From SZUA-430 sp040381215 (lineage in GTDB: Bacteria; Pseudomonadota; Alphaproteobacteria; Micropepsales; Micropepsaceae), in assembly GCA_040381215.1 (NCBI GenBank), contig JBEIHO010000007.1, positions 1 through 64,000 of the forward strand: a DNA stretch of 64,000 nt. Reading direction: 5' to 3'. Below the pieces are notes generated by a model, which had not been told where the DNA came from, searched no databases, and saw nothing but the letters and a program-made list of their open reading frames with translations. Shown here in pieces: positions 29,922 through 39,259 of this stretch; positions within the stretch are counted from its first letter, which is position 1; every line of letters begins with the position of its first letter. A program made the translations under genes and the position numbers.

Positions 29922-32663
29922 ATGATTACTTTTCTTGAGACAATCTTTTTCCGTGGACGCGTGCTGCTGCTCGCCTCGCTGGCACTGCTGACCGTCGTTC
30001 TCGGACTGGAAGCAACCAAGCTCCGCATGGACGCAGGCTTCTACAAGGGCATGCCGACCAACCACCCCTATATCGAGACGTTCCTCGAATATCAGGATCG
30101 GTTGTTCGGCGCCAATCGCGTCATCATCGTGCTGCGCAACACCAAGGGCGACATCTGGAACCCTGAATTCCTCAAGACCCTGAACGACGCGACGCAGGAC
30201 ATCTTCTATCTGCCGGGTGTCGATCGCAGGACCGTAACCAGCCTCTGGACCCCGAACACCCGCATTCTTGAAATCACGGAAGACGGCATCAACGCCCGCG
30301 ACGTGATCCCGGGCACGATCACGCCCGAGGAAATGCAAGGCGCCGCGATCAAGCAGCTTCGCAACGACGTGCTGAAGGGCAACCTCGTCGGCCGCCTGGT
30401 GTCGAATGACTTCACGGCCTCGATGATCGTCACCGAACTGCTCGAGTTCGATCCCGCGACCCAGAAGCGCCTTGATTATATTGCTCTCGGCGAAGAGCTC
30501 GAGGACAAGATCCGCGCCAAGTTCGAGAAGGACGGCATCCAGGTCCACATCATCGGCTTCGCCAAGAGCATTTCCGACATCGCCAAGGGCGGCCTTGAAG
30601 AAGCACCGAAATTCTTCGCGATCGCATTCCTGCTGACGGTCATCTCGCTGTGGCTCTACTGCCGCGACTGGAAGCTGACCTGGCTCACCGTCTTCTGCTC
30701 GGCAACGTCGGTCGTCTGGCAATTCGGCCTGATCACCCTTTTGGGCTTCGGCCTCGACCCGCTGGCCATCCTGGTGCCGTTCCTGGTGTTCGCCATCGGC
30801 ACCAGTCACGGCGTGCAGCAGCTGAACATGATAACGGCCGAGCTCGCGCACGGCTCGAACCCCGAGCGCGCCGGCCGGTCGAGCTTCCGTGGCCTGCTCA
30901 TTCCGGGCACCATCTCGATCCTGACCGACGCCGTCGGCTTCGCAGCCCTCTACATCGTGCCGATCCCGCAGATCCAGGAGCTCGCCATCACGGCCGCCGT
31001 CGGTACGATCCTGAAGATCGTCACCAACCTGATCATGCTGCCGGTCATGGTGACCTACTTCACCTTCCCCGCGAACTACCGCGAGAAGGTGACACGCGCA
31101 CGCGATCGCCGTTTGCGCGCCATGAAGTGGATGGCCATCTTCGGCAAGCCCGCCGTGGCGTTCCCGGTGTCGGCAATTTTCTTCATTGCCTTCTGTTTCG
31201 CAGTCTACAAGAGCAACGAGCGTCACATCGGCGACCTGCACGCAGGCTCGCCTGAACTGCGCCCGGACTCGCGCTACAACGTCGATGCGAGGATGATCTC
31301 GGACAAGTTCTCGCTTGGCCTGGACCTCTTCACAGTCATCGTCGAGACGCCGCCTGAATCCTGTGTGGACTACGATTCCATGGTCTACATGAACGAATTC
31401 AGCTGGTACATGCGCAACGTCGAAGGCGTACGCGACGTGCAGAGCGCCGCCTTCACGGCAAAATCGATTGCCGCCGGCTGGAACGAGGGCAACCTGAAAT
31501 GGCGCGCCCTGCCCCATGACCGCTCGGCGCTCGTCCAGGCGACAGGGCCGATCGGCTCGAACTCGGGCCTGCTGGACACCAACTGTACCATCATGCCGCT
31601 GCAGATCTTCCTCGAAGACGGCAAGGCTACGACCATCAAGAAGGTCGTTGCCGCCGTGAACGCGTGGACAGAGGCGCGGGGCTTCAAGCCGGTTCTCTCA
31701 GCCGGCCGCTCCAACGGCACCCGGGTCATGCCGCCCCAGTTCCTGCCCGACGGCAAGCCGATCCGCGACGAGCAGAGCCCGACCACCAGCTGGACGCTGA
31801 GCCGCGACCAGGCTGACGGCCTGGTCTACACGGCACCGGCGCTGGCCAAGGACCAGCCGCAAACCTGGACGGTCAAGGGCTTCATGAAGCCCCCGGCCGA
31901 CAAGATCGAGATGCTCGGCCTCGTGGGCGAGCCCGTAAAGGGCGCCGAGGGGACCCTGCAGGTAACCCCCGGCAAGGACGGTACCGCCAAGGTTGACCTG
32001 GCCGCATTGATTGCCAAGCCGGAATTCGCCAACGCGGAACTCTTCCTGATCGAAGGCGTGCCGGACTCCTTCTCGATACGCATGGCCTCGGGCAATTCCG
32101 GCGTCACGGCTGCCGTGAACGAGACCGTGCACGAGTACGAACTGCCTTCAGTCCTCATCGTCTACGCGATCGTGATCTTCCTGACCTACATCACGTACTG
32201 GGACATACGGGCCGCGATCGGCTGCTTGATGCCGCTGACCTACGCCACCTTCTTCGGCTACTGGTTCATGCTTGAACTGGAAATCGGCCTGAAGGTGTCG
32301 ACGCTGCCCGTCATCGTTCTGGTGGTGGGACTTGGCATCGACTACGCCTACTACATCTACAATCGCCTCCAGTACCACCTGTCCCGCGGACAGAACATCA
32401 CGGAGTCCTACGCCGAGACGGTTCTCGAGACCGGCAACGGCGTGTTCTACACGGCCTTGAACTTCGCCATCGGCGTCTCGACCTGGTCGTTCTCGCCGCT
32501 GAAGTTCCAGGCCGACATGGGGCTGCTGATGACCTTCATGTTCTTGGTCAACATGGTGATGGCGCTGACCGCCCTTCCGGGCCTCGCCGTGGTCATCGAT
32601 ACGCTCTTCCCGCGAAAGAAACTGCCCTACGCGGGACCGGAACCGGGGGGACACTGGCAATAA
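29922..32663 (+). CDS. RND superfamily (MMPL-type) exporter
   Basis: 913-aa inner-membrane protein with the two-fold RND layout. TM1 is at about 11-30, a periplasmic loop at 31-215, five helices to about 410, another helix near 416-432, a second large loop at about 435-745, and five helices at 750-895. Motifs include VFAIGTSHGVQQLNM and VVGLGIDYAYYIYNRLQ, the GxxxDY-like proton-relay region of MMPL proteins. Related proteins export lipids, hopanoids or hydrophobic compounds; the substrate is unknown. No periplasmic adaptor or outer-membrane gene is adjacent. A strong terminator follows, then a decayed paralogue. Confidence 0.9.
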   Translation: MITFLETIFFRGRVLLLASLALLTVVLGLEATKLRMDAGFYKGMPTNHPYIETFLEYQDRLFGANRVIIVLRNTKGDIWNPEFLKTLNDATQDIFYLPGVDRRTVTSLWTPNTRILEITEDGINARDVIPGTITPEEMQGAAIKQLRNDVLKGNLVGRLVSNDFTASMIVTELLEFDPATQKRLDYIALGEELEDKIRAKFEKDGIQVHIIGFAKSISDIAKGGLEEAPKFFAIAFLLTVISLWLYCRDWKLTWLTVFCSATSVVWQFGLITLLGFGLDPLAILVPFLVFAIGTSHGVQQLNMITAELAHGSNPERAGRSSFRGLLIPGTISILTDAVGFAALYIVPIPQIQELAITAAVGTILKIVTNLIMLPVMVTYFTFPANYREKVTRARDRRLRAMKWMAIFGKPAVAFPVSAIFFIAFCFAVYKSNERHIGDLHAGSPELRPDSRYNVDARMISDKFSLGLDLFTVIVETPPESCVDYDSMVYMNEFSWYMRNVEGVRDVQSAAFTAKSIAAGWNEGNLKWRALPHDRSALVQATGPIGSNSGLLDTNCTIMPLQIFLEDGKATTIKKVVAAVNAWTEARGFKPVLSAGRSNGTRVMPPQFLPDGKPIRDEQSPTTSWTLSRDQADGLVYTAPALAKDQPQTWTVKGFMKPPADKIEMLGLVGEPVKGAEGTLQVTPGKDGTAKVDLAALIAKPEFANAELFLIEGVPDSFSIRMASGNSGVTAAVNETVHEYELPSVLIVYAIVIFLTYITYWDIRAAIGCLMPLTYATFFGYWFMLELEIGLKVSTLPVIVLVVGLGIDYAYYIYNRLQYHLSRGQNITESYAETVLETGNGVFYTALNFAIGVSTWSFSPLKFQADMGLLMTFMFLVNMVMALTALPGLAVVIDTLFPRKKLPYAGPEPGGHWQ

Positions 32664-32702
32664 GCAGGTCTTCAAGGACCTCTTTCGCTTGAAACTGAAA
32701 CA

Positions 32703-32731
32703 GCACCCGCTTCCCACGAAGCGGGTGCTTT
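32703..32731 (+). terminator. Terminator of the RND exporter gene
   Basis: Perfect 11-bp stem GCACCCGCTTC/GAAGCGGGTGC (32703-32713 with 32718-32728), loop CCAC, followed by TTTAT. It lies 40 bp after the stop. Confidence 0.92.
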
Positions 32732-32735
32732 ATCA

Positions 32736-32969
32736 TTGAAGGCCAACAAGCCGACGACGTCTTCAAGCACCAGGACCGCCTCTTTGGCGCCAACCGGGTC
32801 ATCCATTGTCCTCGACAACACCACGGGCGGGTCGCAATCAACGCCGATCTTCTTCGGCCGCGCCTTGATCCTGACGGCACCCCCGGGCATAGCCGTGGTG
32901 ATCGACAAGCTCCTCCCGCGCAAGACGCGGCCCTACCCGGGTCCCGAGCCGGGCGGCCACTGGCACTGA
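32736..32969 (+). pseudogene. Decayed remnant of a second RND exporter
   Basis: The first part matches codons 54-76 of the upstream exporter (QDRLFGANRVI), with a 1-bp insertion in the following Ile codons that shifts the frame; after it, the other frame reads IVLDNTTGG. The last part matches the exporter C-terminus (LTAPPGIAVVIDKLLPRK then PGPEPGGHWH against LTALPGLAVVIDTLFPRK and GPEPGGHWQ). The roughly 2.4 kb in between is gone. The divergence points to an old paralogue rather than a fresh copy. It keeps a stop and its own terminator. It is almost certainly non-functional. Confidence 0.85.
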
Positions 32970-33000
32970 CCACGCATCCCGCCTGAGGGATGAATTACGA

Positions 33001-33034
33001 GGACCGGAACACGACTGTTCCGGTCCTCTTTTTT
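33001..33034 (+). terminator. Terminator after the RND remnant
   Basis: Perfect 10-bp stem GGACCGGAAC/GTTCCGGTCC (33001-33010 with 33017-33026), 6-nt loop, then TCTTTTTT (33027-33034). Confidence 0.92.
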
Positions 33035-33075
33035 ATGGCACACGCCTTGAAGGACACCTGCGAGGAACATCAGGG

Positions 33076-33534
33076 ATGCTCGACCGGATCACGGCCTTTC
33101 TCGAGGCCCGCATGGAAAGCGGCGCCATCAACCCCGACCCCTTCGAGCGCGCCCATGTCGCCATCGCCGCGCTCCTGGTGGAAGCCTCGCGCATGGATGG
33201 CCACTACGATGCCTTCGAGCAGGGAACGGTGGTTCGCATCATCCGCGAGACCCTCAATCTCCAGCCTGCGAAAGCACGGGAGCTTCTCGCCCTCGCCGAA
33301 ACTCGCCAGGCCGAGACATGGCACGACTGGATTTTCTGCCAGGCCATAAGGCGCACCCACAACCTCGAGGAGCGCACCGCCATCATGGAGCGGCTATGGG
33401 AGATCGCCCTGTCCGACGGCCAGCTCCACCGCATGGAGGCGATGATGCTGGAGAGGATCGCACAGGAGCTCGACATCCCCCCGGACCGAGTGGAACGCAT
33501 CCGCCTGGCGCATCAAGCCCCAGGCGAAACTTGA
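33076..33534 (+). CDS. TerB-family protein
   Basis: 152-aa all-helical protein of the TerB (tellurite resistance/co-chaperone-like) fold. It shows the paired acidic metal-site pattern AALLVEASRMDGHYDAFEQ in the first half and LWEIALSDGQLHRMEAMMLERIAQEL in the second. No other ter genes are adjacent, so tellurite resistance is not implied. GAGGAACATCAGGG precedes the ATG. It is convergent with the nitroreductase. Confidence 0.88.
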   Translation: MLDRITAFLEARMESGAINPDPFERAHVAIAALLVEASRMDGHYDAFEQGTVVRIIRETLNLQPAKARELLALAETRQAETWHDWIFCQAIRRTHNLEERTAIMERLWEIALSDGQLHRMEAMMLERIAQELDIPPDRVERIRLAHQAPGET

Positions 33535-33540
33535 GGCGTC

Positions 33541-34212
33541 TCAGACGCCCCGGAACGTTGCAAATTCCTCGAAAGGCGCACGCTCGGATCGCAAGCCGTT
33601 GATCGCGGCCTTCGGATCCGCGTGGCCAATGCCCATGCCGCAGAACAGCATCAACTCGGGCGGAATGGACAGGAATTCGCCGACAGTCTTGTGCCAGATC
33701 GCCCATGCCTCCTGCGGCGCGGTATGAAGCCCGTGCTCGCGCGCAAGCAGCATGATTGACTGGATGAACATGCCCAGGTCCGCCCACTGGCCCTGTTGCA
33801 TCTGCCGATCAATGGCAAAAAACAGGGCACACGGCGCGCCGAAGAATTCGAAATTGCGGGCAAACTGCATCAGACGGCCCATCTTGTCGTCACGCGTGAC
33901 ACCGATGGTCGCGTACATGTCTTCGCCGACCTTGAAGCGACGGGACTTGTAGGGCTCCTTCAGCTCGGGCGGATAGATGTGATACTCGGTCCCCTCGCCG
34001 CGCGGGGTCACCGCCATCTTCTCGCGGATGATCGACTTGAAGCGTACAAGCTCCGCACCGCCCACGACCCAGACATGCCACGGCTGCAGGTTTCCGCCCG
34101 ATGGCGCCCGCTTTGCGACCTCGAGGATTTCACGCACCACGCGTCCCTCGACCGGCGTATCGAGAAACGCACGTACCGTCAGGCGCGTATCAATGGCTTC
34201 ACTGACCTTCAT
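33541..34212 (-). CDS. Nitroreductase family protein
   Basis: 223-aa FMN-dependent oxidoreductase of the NfnB/NfsA-like superfamily. The N-terminal FMN-binding signature is DTRLTVRAFLDTPV, followed by KRAPSGGNLQPWHVWVVGG, and near the C-terminus FCGMGIGHADPKAAIN. The physiological substrate is unknown. It starts 18 bp after the gyrB stop on the same strand, so it may be read through from the replication cluster. GGGGGC lies upstream of the ATG. Confidence 0.9.
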   Translation of the reverse strand: MKVSEAIDTRLTVRAFLDTPVEGRVVREILEVAKRAPSGGNLQPWHVWVVGGAELVRFKSIIREKMAVTPRGEGTEYHIYPPELKEPYKSRRFKVGEDMYATIGVTRDDKMGRLMQFARNFEFFGAPCALFFAIDRQMQQGQWADLGMFIQSIMLLAREHGLHTAPQEAWAIWHKTVGEFLSIPPELMLFCGMGIGHADPKAAINGLRSERAPFEEFATFRGV

Positions 34213-34230
34213 CGATGAATGCCCCCTGCT

Positions 34231-36654
34231 TCAGATATCGAGGTTGGTGACGGCGAGGGCATTTTCCTGGATGAACTCACGACGCGGATCGACGACGTCG
34301 CCCATCAGCTTCGAGAAGATGTCATCCGCCGTGTCCCCATGCGACACCCTTACCTGCAGGAGCGAGCGCACATTGTCATCAAGCGTGGTCTCCCAGAGCT
34401 GCTCGGGGTTCATCTCGCCCAGGCCTTTGTAGCGCTGCAGCGTCAGCCCCTTCTGGCCCCACGCCAGGATCGCATCCACGAGCTCGCTCGGTCCATGGAT
34501 CGCATGCACATCATCACCCCGTGACAGGCGCGCCCCGTCCTTGTAGGTGGCGACGAGATCCTTCGACCAGCGGTCGAGGCGACGGGCCTCGGCAGACGTG
34601 ACAAGCAGCGTGTCGATGGCAACCTCTTCGGTTACGCCGCGCACCTTGCGCGCAAACACAAGCCCGCCCTCGCCCATGCGCCCCACCCATCCGCGCTCCA
34701 GCTCGTTCGACACCGTGTCGAGCCGCCCGCACACCACGCGCATCGCTTCCTCAGCCCGCACGGGATCGCCGAGCGTCTCGGGGTTCAACGCACCCGCAAT
34801 CGCCGCCTGCTCCACCAGGAACGCCGGATACTTCGCCGACAGGCTCTGAACCGATGACTTCACCATGCGCGCGAATTCCGCCAGCGCGCCAAGGTCCGGA
34901 CCCGCAATCTGTTCGCCCGTTGCAAGCGTCAGCGTCGCATCACGAATACCTTCCGCCATGACGAAGATTTCGAACTCGCGTTGGTCCTTCAGGTATCGCT
35001 CCGACTTGCCGCGGGTCACCTTGTACAGCGGTGGCTGCGCGATATAGAGGTGGCCACGTTCGATCAACTCCGGCATCTGCCTGTAGAAGAATGTAAGCAG
35101 CAGCGTACGGATGTGGGCGCCGTCGACGTCGGCGTCGGTCATGATGATGATCTTGTGATAGCGCAGCTTGTCGGCCGAGAATTCCTCCCGGCCGATGCCC
35201 GTTCCCAGAGCCGTGATCAGCGTCGCGATTTCGCCGGAAGACAGCATCTTGTCGAAACGGGCACGCTCGACGTTCAGGATCTTGCCACGCAGCGGGAGCA
35301 CGGCCTGGTTCAACCGGTTGCGTCCCTGCTTCGCAGACCCACCGGCCGAGTCACCCTCGACGATGAACAATTCGGACTTGGCAGGATCGCGCTCCTGGCA
35401 ATCAGCCAGTTTTCCGGGCAGCGACGCCAGATCGAAGGCGCTCTTGCGGCGCGTGAGCTCGCGCGCCTTGCGGGCAGCCTCGCGGGCGGCCGCCGCCTCG
35501 ACAACCTTCGCCACGACAGCCTTGGCTTCAGCAGGGTGCTCTTCGAACCAGACGGACAGCTGCTCGTTCACAACGCCTTCGACAACCGGCCGCACCTCGG
35601 AGGAAACAAGCTTGTCCTTCGTCTGCGACGAGAATTTCGGATCCGGCACCTTCACCGACAGCACGCAAGTCAGCCCCTCGCGACAATCATCCCCTGTCAG
35701 CGCCACCCTCTCCCGCTTGGCCAGACCGCTATCGTTCGCATAGCCATTGACGACACGCGTCAGCGCACCGCGGAACCCGGCCAGATGCGTGCCGCCATCG
35801 CGCTGCGGAATGTTGTTCGTGAAGCAAAGCGTATTCTCGTGATAGCTGTCGTTCCACCACATGGCCGCTTCGACCGTGATCCCGTCCCGCTCGATGCGGA
35901 ACGTGACCGGCTTGGCAATGAGCGCCGACTTGGTTCGGTCGAGATAGCGCACGAAAGCCTCGACGCCCCCGTCATAGTGCAACTGGACTTCCCGGCGCTC
36001 GACGCCGCGAAGGTCCTGGAATTTGATGGTCACGCCGGAATTCAGGAACGCCAGTTCGCGCAAGCGATGCTCCAGCGTGAGGAAATCGAATTCCGTTTTC
36101 GTGAAGATCTTGGGTGACGGCAGGAAGGTCACCTCTGTGCCGCGCCTGTCCTTGGCTTCGCCAACCTCCGCTAGAGGTGCCTCGGGCTCACCCATGCGGA
36201 AGCGCATGTAGTTTTCCTTGCCGTCGCGCCAGATGCGAAGGTCCAGCCATTCCGAGAGCGCGTTGACGACCGAAACGCCCACGCCGTGCAAGCCACCCGA
36301 GACCTTGTAGGAATTCTGGTCGAATTTTCCGCCGGCATGCAGCTGGGTCATGATGACTTCGGCCGCCGACACGCCCTCGGTCGGATGGATGTCGACGGGA
36401 ATGCCGCGGCCATTGTCGCTGACAGTGCACGAGCCATCGGCGTTCAGCCGCACATTCACTTCGGTCGCATGCCCGGCCAGGGCCTCGTCGATGGCATTGT
36501 CCACCACCTCATAGACCATGTGGTGCAACCCCGACCCGTCATCGGTGTCACCGATATACATGCCCGGACGCTTGCGCACGGCATCAAGCCCCTTCAGCAC
36601 CTTGATGCTGTCGGCATCGTAGGTGGCTTCATTCTTTGGCGTTTCGTCGGTCAT
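34231..36654 (-). CDS. gyrB: DNA gyrase subunit B
   Basis: ATPase subunit of type II topoisomerase that introduces negative supercoils. The ATG at 36654 (MTDETPKNEATYDADSIKVLKGLDAVRKRP) gives 807 aa; the frame continues to 36810 without family similarity. The GHKL domain has VVDNAIDEALAG and HGVGVSVVNALS. The TOPRIM domain has FIVEGDSAGGSAKQGRNR and MTDADVDGAHIRTLLLTFFYR. The C-terminus has LQRYKGLGEMNPEQLWETT. It is last in the dnaA-dnaN-recF-gyrB array. Confidence 0.98.
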   Translation of the reverse strand: MTDETPKNEATYDADSIKVLKGLDAVRKRPGMYIGDTDDGSGLHHMVYEVVDNAIDEALAGHATEVNVRLNADGSCTVSDNGRGIPVDIHPTEGVSAAEVIMTQLHAGGKFDQNSYKVSGGLHGVGVSVVNALSEWLDLRIWRDGKENYMRFRMGEPEAPLAEVGEAKDRRGTEVTFLPSPKIFTKTEFDFLTLEHRLRELAFLNSGVTIKFQDLRGVERREVQLHYDGGVEAFVRYLDRTKSALIAKPVTFRIERDGITVEAAMWWNDSYHENTLCFTNNIPQRDGGTHLAGFRGALTRVVNGYANDSGLAKRERVALTGDDCREGLTCVLSVKVPDPKFSSQTKDKLVSSEVRPVVEGVVNEQLSVWFEEHPAEAKAVVAKVVEAAAAREAARKARELTRRKSAFDLASLPGKLADCQERDPAKSELFIVEGDSAGGSAKQGRNRLNQAVLPLRGKILNVERARFDKMLSSGEIATLITALGTGIGREEFSADKLRYHKIIIMTDADVDGAHIRTLLLTFFYRQMPELIERGHLYIAQPPLYKVTRGKSERYLKDQREFEIFVMAEGIRDATLTLATGEQIAGPDLGALAEFARMVKSSVQSLSAKYPAFLVEQAAIAGALNPETLGDPVRAEEAMRVVCGRLDTVSNELERGWVGRMGEGGLVFARKVRGVTEEVAIDTLLVTSAEARRLDRWSKDLVATYKDGARLSRGDDVHAIHGPSELVDAILAWGQKGLTLQRYKGLGEMNPEQLWETTLDDNVRSLLQVRVSHGDTADDIFSKLMGDVVDPRREFIQENALAVTNLDI

Positions 36655-36716
36655 GGCTCGTTCCAGTCGATCAGATTGATGGCGGCCTGCCCTGCAGGCC
36701 GGAATGAAGGCAAGAA

Positions 36717-37910
36717 TTACATGGGCCGGACCTGGCCATCGGCAACGCGCATGAACTGCGCCCTGTCCTCCAGTCCCGAAAACAGGGGCGCGTCGGTTCC
36801 CGTGAGCCACGACTGCACGCCCAGCCCATCGATTTCCTCGAACAGGGCCCGCCGTCGCGTTTCATCCAGATGGGCGGCCACTTCGTCGAGCAGCAGGATG
36901 GGCTTTGCCGGAGCCCCGGGCGCCGGCAACGATGCACACGCCATGACAAGCCGGATCAGCAGCGCCTTCTGCTCACCGGTCGAACAGCTTGCAGCCGCAC
37001 GCCCCTTCTCGCGGTGAGACACCAGGAAATCCGTGGCATGCGGACCCTCATGCGTGCGCCCCGCATCCAGGTCACGCCCGCGATTGGCACGCAGCCGTGC
37101 AATGAAAGCATCCTCGACATCGACGGCAGCCTTGACGGCAAGCCCTTGCTCGACCAGTCCGGCCAGCGACACGTCCGCGTGCGGAAATGCCGTTCCACGC
37201 TGGGCATCCATCGCACTGGCAAGCTGCGCCAGCCCTGCCACCCGCGACGCGGAGACCGCAACACCGGTTTCCGCCATGGTCTGCTCCAGGGCCGAAAGCC
37301 AGCTATCCCCGGCGCCTGACCGAAGGGCGCCGATGCGTTCACGCATGGCAGTCTCGTACCGGCTCCATCGCCGCGCATGCAGCGGGTCGAAGCTCGCGAT
37401 CAAACGATCAAGGAACCGCCGGCGCTCCGAGACACCCTCGACGAAGATGCGGTCCATCGATGGCGACAGCCAGATCAGGCGCACATGCAGGCCAAGCTCG
37501 GCAACGCCGGAAACCGGCACGCCGTCCATGCGCACCGTACGCTTGGACACATCGCTACCGGCCTGCCCCGGCAGGAACCCGACACCGATCTGGACCGAGC
37601 TTTCGGGTGAACTCACCGTCGCCGAGATGGCCCACGGACGCTCCGCCGCCCCTTCGGCGGCATGGGCCGCCACCCGAGACAGTTCGCCCAGCTTGGCCCC
37701 GCGCAAACCCCGCCCGGGCGCAAACATCGACAGCGCCTCGAGCAAGTTGGTCTTTCCAGCACCGTTCGACCCGACAAGGACAACATGCGCCGGCGTGCAC
37801 TTGAGATCGAGCATGCCATAAGAGCGGAAATTCGTGAGCATCAGGCGCGTGACGGCGCATTGCAGCTGAGGCCGCGCAGCGATCGCCACCATTGGCTCCT
37901 GAAAGCTCAT
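36717..37910 (-). CDS. recF: DNA replication and repair protein RecF
   Basis: SMC-like ATPase that loads RecA at gaps. The Walker A motif is VLVGSNGAGKTNLLEAL, with conserved upstream LTNFRSYG. Signature LVSHREKGRAAASCSTGEQKALL and Walker B PILLLDEVAAHLDETRR are present. Length of 397 aa from the ATG at 37910 is within the family range. An ATG at 37892 and a GTG at 37889, just after an AGGAG, are possible alternative starts. It sits 23 bp after dnaN. Confidence 0.95.
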   Translation of the reverse strand: MSFQEPMVAIAARPQLQCAVTRLMLTNFRSYGMLDLKCTPAHVVLVGSNGAGKTNLLEALSMFAPGRGLRGAKLGELSRVAAHAAEGAAERPWAISATVSSPESSVQIGVGFLPGQAGSDVSKRTVRMDGVPVSGVAELGLHVRLIWLSPSMDRIFVEGVSERRRFLDRLIASFDPLHARRWSRYETAMRERIGALRSGAGDSWLSALEQTMAETGVAVSASRVAGLAQLASAMDAQRGTAFPHADVSLAGLVEQGLAVKAAVDVEDAFIARLRANRGRDLDAGRTHEGPHATDFLVSHREKGRAAASCSTGEQKALLIRLVMACASLPAPGAPAKPILLLDEVAAHLDETRRRALFEEIDGLGVQSWLTGTDAPLFSGLEDRAQFMRVADGQVRPM

Positions 37911-37933
37911 GCCGCCAGCACCATCACCCGCGC

Positions 37934-39052
37934 TCAGACCCGCATCGGCATGAGAACATAGAGCGCAGCATCGCCCTCGCTCTCGCGAACCAGGGTCGGC
38001 GAACCGGGATCGGAGAACAGGAACACCGCAGTGTCACCCTCGATGCGCTCGAGAATGTCCAGGATGTAACGCGCGTTGAAACCGATCTCCATCGCGGCAT
38101 GCTGGTACGAGACCGGGATCTCTTCCGTTGCTGTTCCGGCCTCGGGGCTCACCACGCTCAGAACAAGCTTGCCCTTGTCGATGCTCAGGCGCACCGCACG
38201 GGTTTTCTCGCTGGCAACCGCCGACACACGATCAACGGCGGCCTTGAGGTCATCGCGGCCAACCTCCAGCGCCTTGTCATTCCCCGTGGGGATGACCCGC
38301 TGGTAGTCCGGAAACGTCCCGTCGATCAGCTTCGATGTCAGTGTCAGGGAGGCCAGCTTGAAACGGACCTTGGTGTCGGAGAGGGAAATCTCGACCTCGC
38401 TGTCGGCATCTTCGAGCAGCTTGCGCACTTCGTTGATGGCCTTGCGGGGAATGATGACGCCCGTGATATCGCTTGCGCCCTTCGGCGCTGGCAACTCGAA
38501 CCGGGCCAGGCGATGCCCGTCGGTGGCAACGGCCTTGAGAAGAACCTTTCCCTTCTCGCCATGCGCATGGAGATAGATGCCATTCAGGTAGTGGCGCGTC
38601 TCTTCGGTCGACACCGCAAAGCGGGTCTTGTCGATCAGCGCCGTCAGCTCAGGCACCGACAACGTGAAGGCATGCGGCAGGATGCCCGACGGCATCGCCG
38701 GGAAATCATCCTTCGGCAACGCCTGCAGCTGGAAGCGCGAGCGTCCGGATGAAAGCACCAGGCGACCATCGGCCTCGGCGAACTCCAGCTGCACCTGCGC
38801 GCCATCCGGCAGCTTGCGAACGATGTCATAGAGCGTATGCGCCGACACCGTGGTCGCGCCTGGGCGCGACACATCGGCCGGAACCGTCTCCACGACCTCG
38901 ATGTCCATGTCCGTCGCGGTCAGCGACAACAGCCCATCGCGAGCCTGCAAGAGGACATTCGACAGGATGGGTATCGTGTTGCGCCGCTCCACGACACTCT
39001 GCACGTGGTTCAGGGACTTCAGGAAGCTAGCCCGCTCGATCGTTATGCGCAT
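37934..39052 (-). CDS. dnaN: DNA polymerase III beta sliding clamp
   Basis: 372-aa ring-forming clamp with three repeated domains (MRITIERASFLKSLNHVQSVVERRNTIPILSNVLL; ALIDKTRFAVSTEETRHYLNGIYL; RVSAVASEKTRAVRLSIDKGKLVL) and the C-terminal peptide-binding end LYVLMPMRV. The ATG at 39052 has GGAAC 6 bp upstream; the TTG at 39064 is not needed. It lies 207 bp after dnaA, with a conspicuous inverted repeat in the gap. Confidence 0.97.
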   Translation of the reverse strand: MRITIERASFLKSLNHVQSVVERRNTIPILSNVLLQARDGLLSLTATDMDIEVVETVPADVSRPGATTVSAHTLYDIVRKLPDGAQVQLEFAEADGRLVLSSGRSRFQLQALPKDDFPAMPSGILPHAFTLSVPELTALIDKTRFAVSTEETRHYLNGIYLHAHGEKGKVLLKAVATDGHRLARFELPAPKGASDITGVIIPRKAINEVRKLLEDADSEVEISLSDTKVRFKLASLTLTSKLIDGTFPDYQRVIPTGNDKALEVGRDDLKAAVDRVSAVASEKTRAVRLSIDKGKLVLSVVSPEAGTATEEIPVSYQHAAMEIGFNARYILDILERIEGDTAVFLFSDPGSPTLVRESEGDAALYVLMPMRV

Positions 39053-39160
39053 TGCCGGTTCCAAGGTTAGGCCTGATGGGAAGATTGCGCCGCGGACGCA
39101 ATGAGGCCCGGCCCACTCGAGGGAAAACCGACACCAGATGTCGCGGCACTGCGAACCGCA

Positions 39161-39166
39161 ATTATA
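39161..39166 (-). promoter_or_regulatory. Possible dnaN -10 box
   Basis: A perfect TATAAT reads on the minus strand 109 bp before the dnaN ATG. The matching -35 region is poor, so this is only a candidate for a separate dnaN promoter. Confidence 0.3.
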
Positions 39167-39173
39167 ACGGTTT

Positions 39174-39214
39174 ACGGCGCCCCAAGGGAACAGAAATCGT
39201 CCCCGGGGCGCCGT
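39174..39214. repeat. Large inverted repeat between dnaA and dnaN
   Basis: Perfect 10-bp arms ACGGCGCCCC (39174-39183) and GGGGCGCCGT (39205-39214) with extra pairing inside (GGGA with TCCC). On the transcribed strand it follows dnaA but is not followed by a T-run, so it looks like an mRNA-processing or attenuating hairpin rather than a standard terminator. Confidence 0.6.
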
Positions 39215-39259
39215 TTGAACTAAGTATGTAAGTTATTGAGTTAGCTGTTATTTTCAGCC

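Noticed and set aside
29709..31517. A 602-codon open frame antisense to the RND exporter
   Set aside because: High-GC antisense shadow: low-complexity composition rich in Asp, Glu, Arg and His, no domain, and the opposite strand encodes a clear exporter.
33076..33534. TerB as evidence of a tellurite-resistance island
   Set aside because: It is a lone gene among housekeeping genes with no terACDE or mobility genes nearby.
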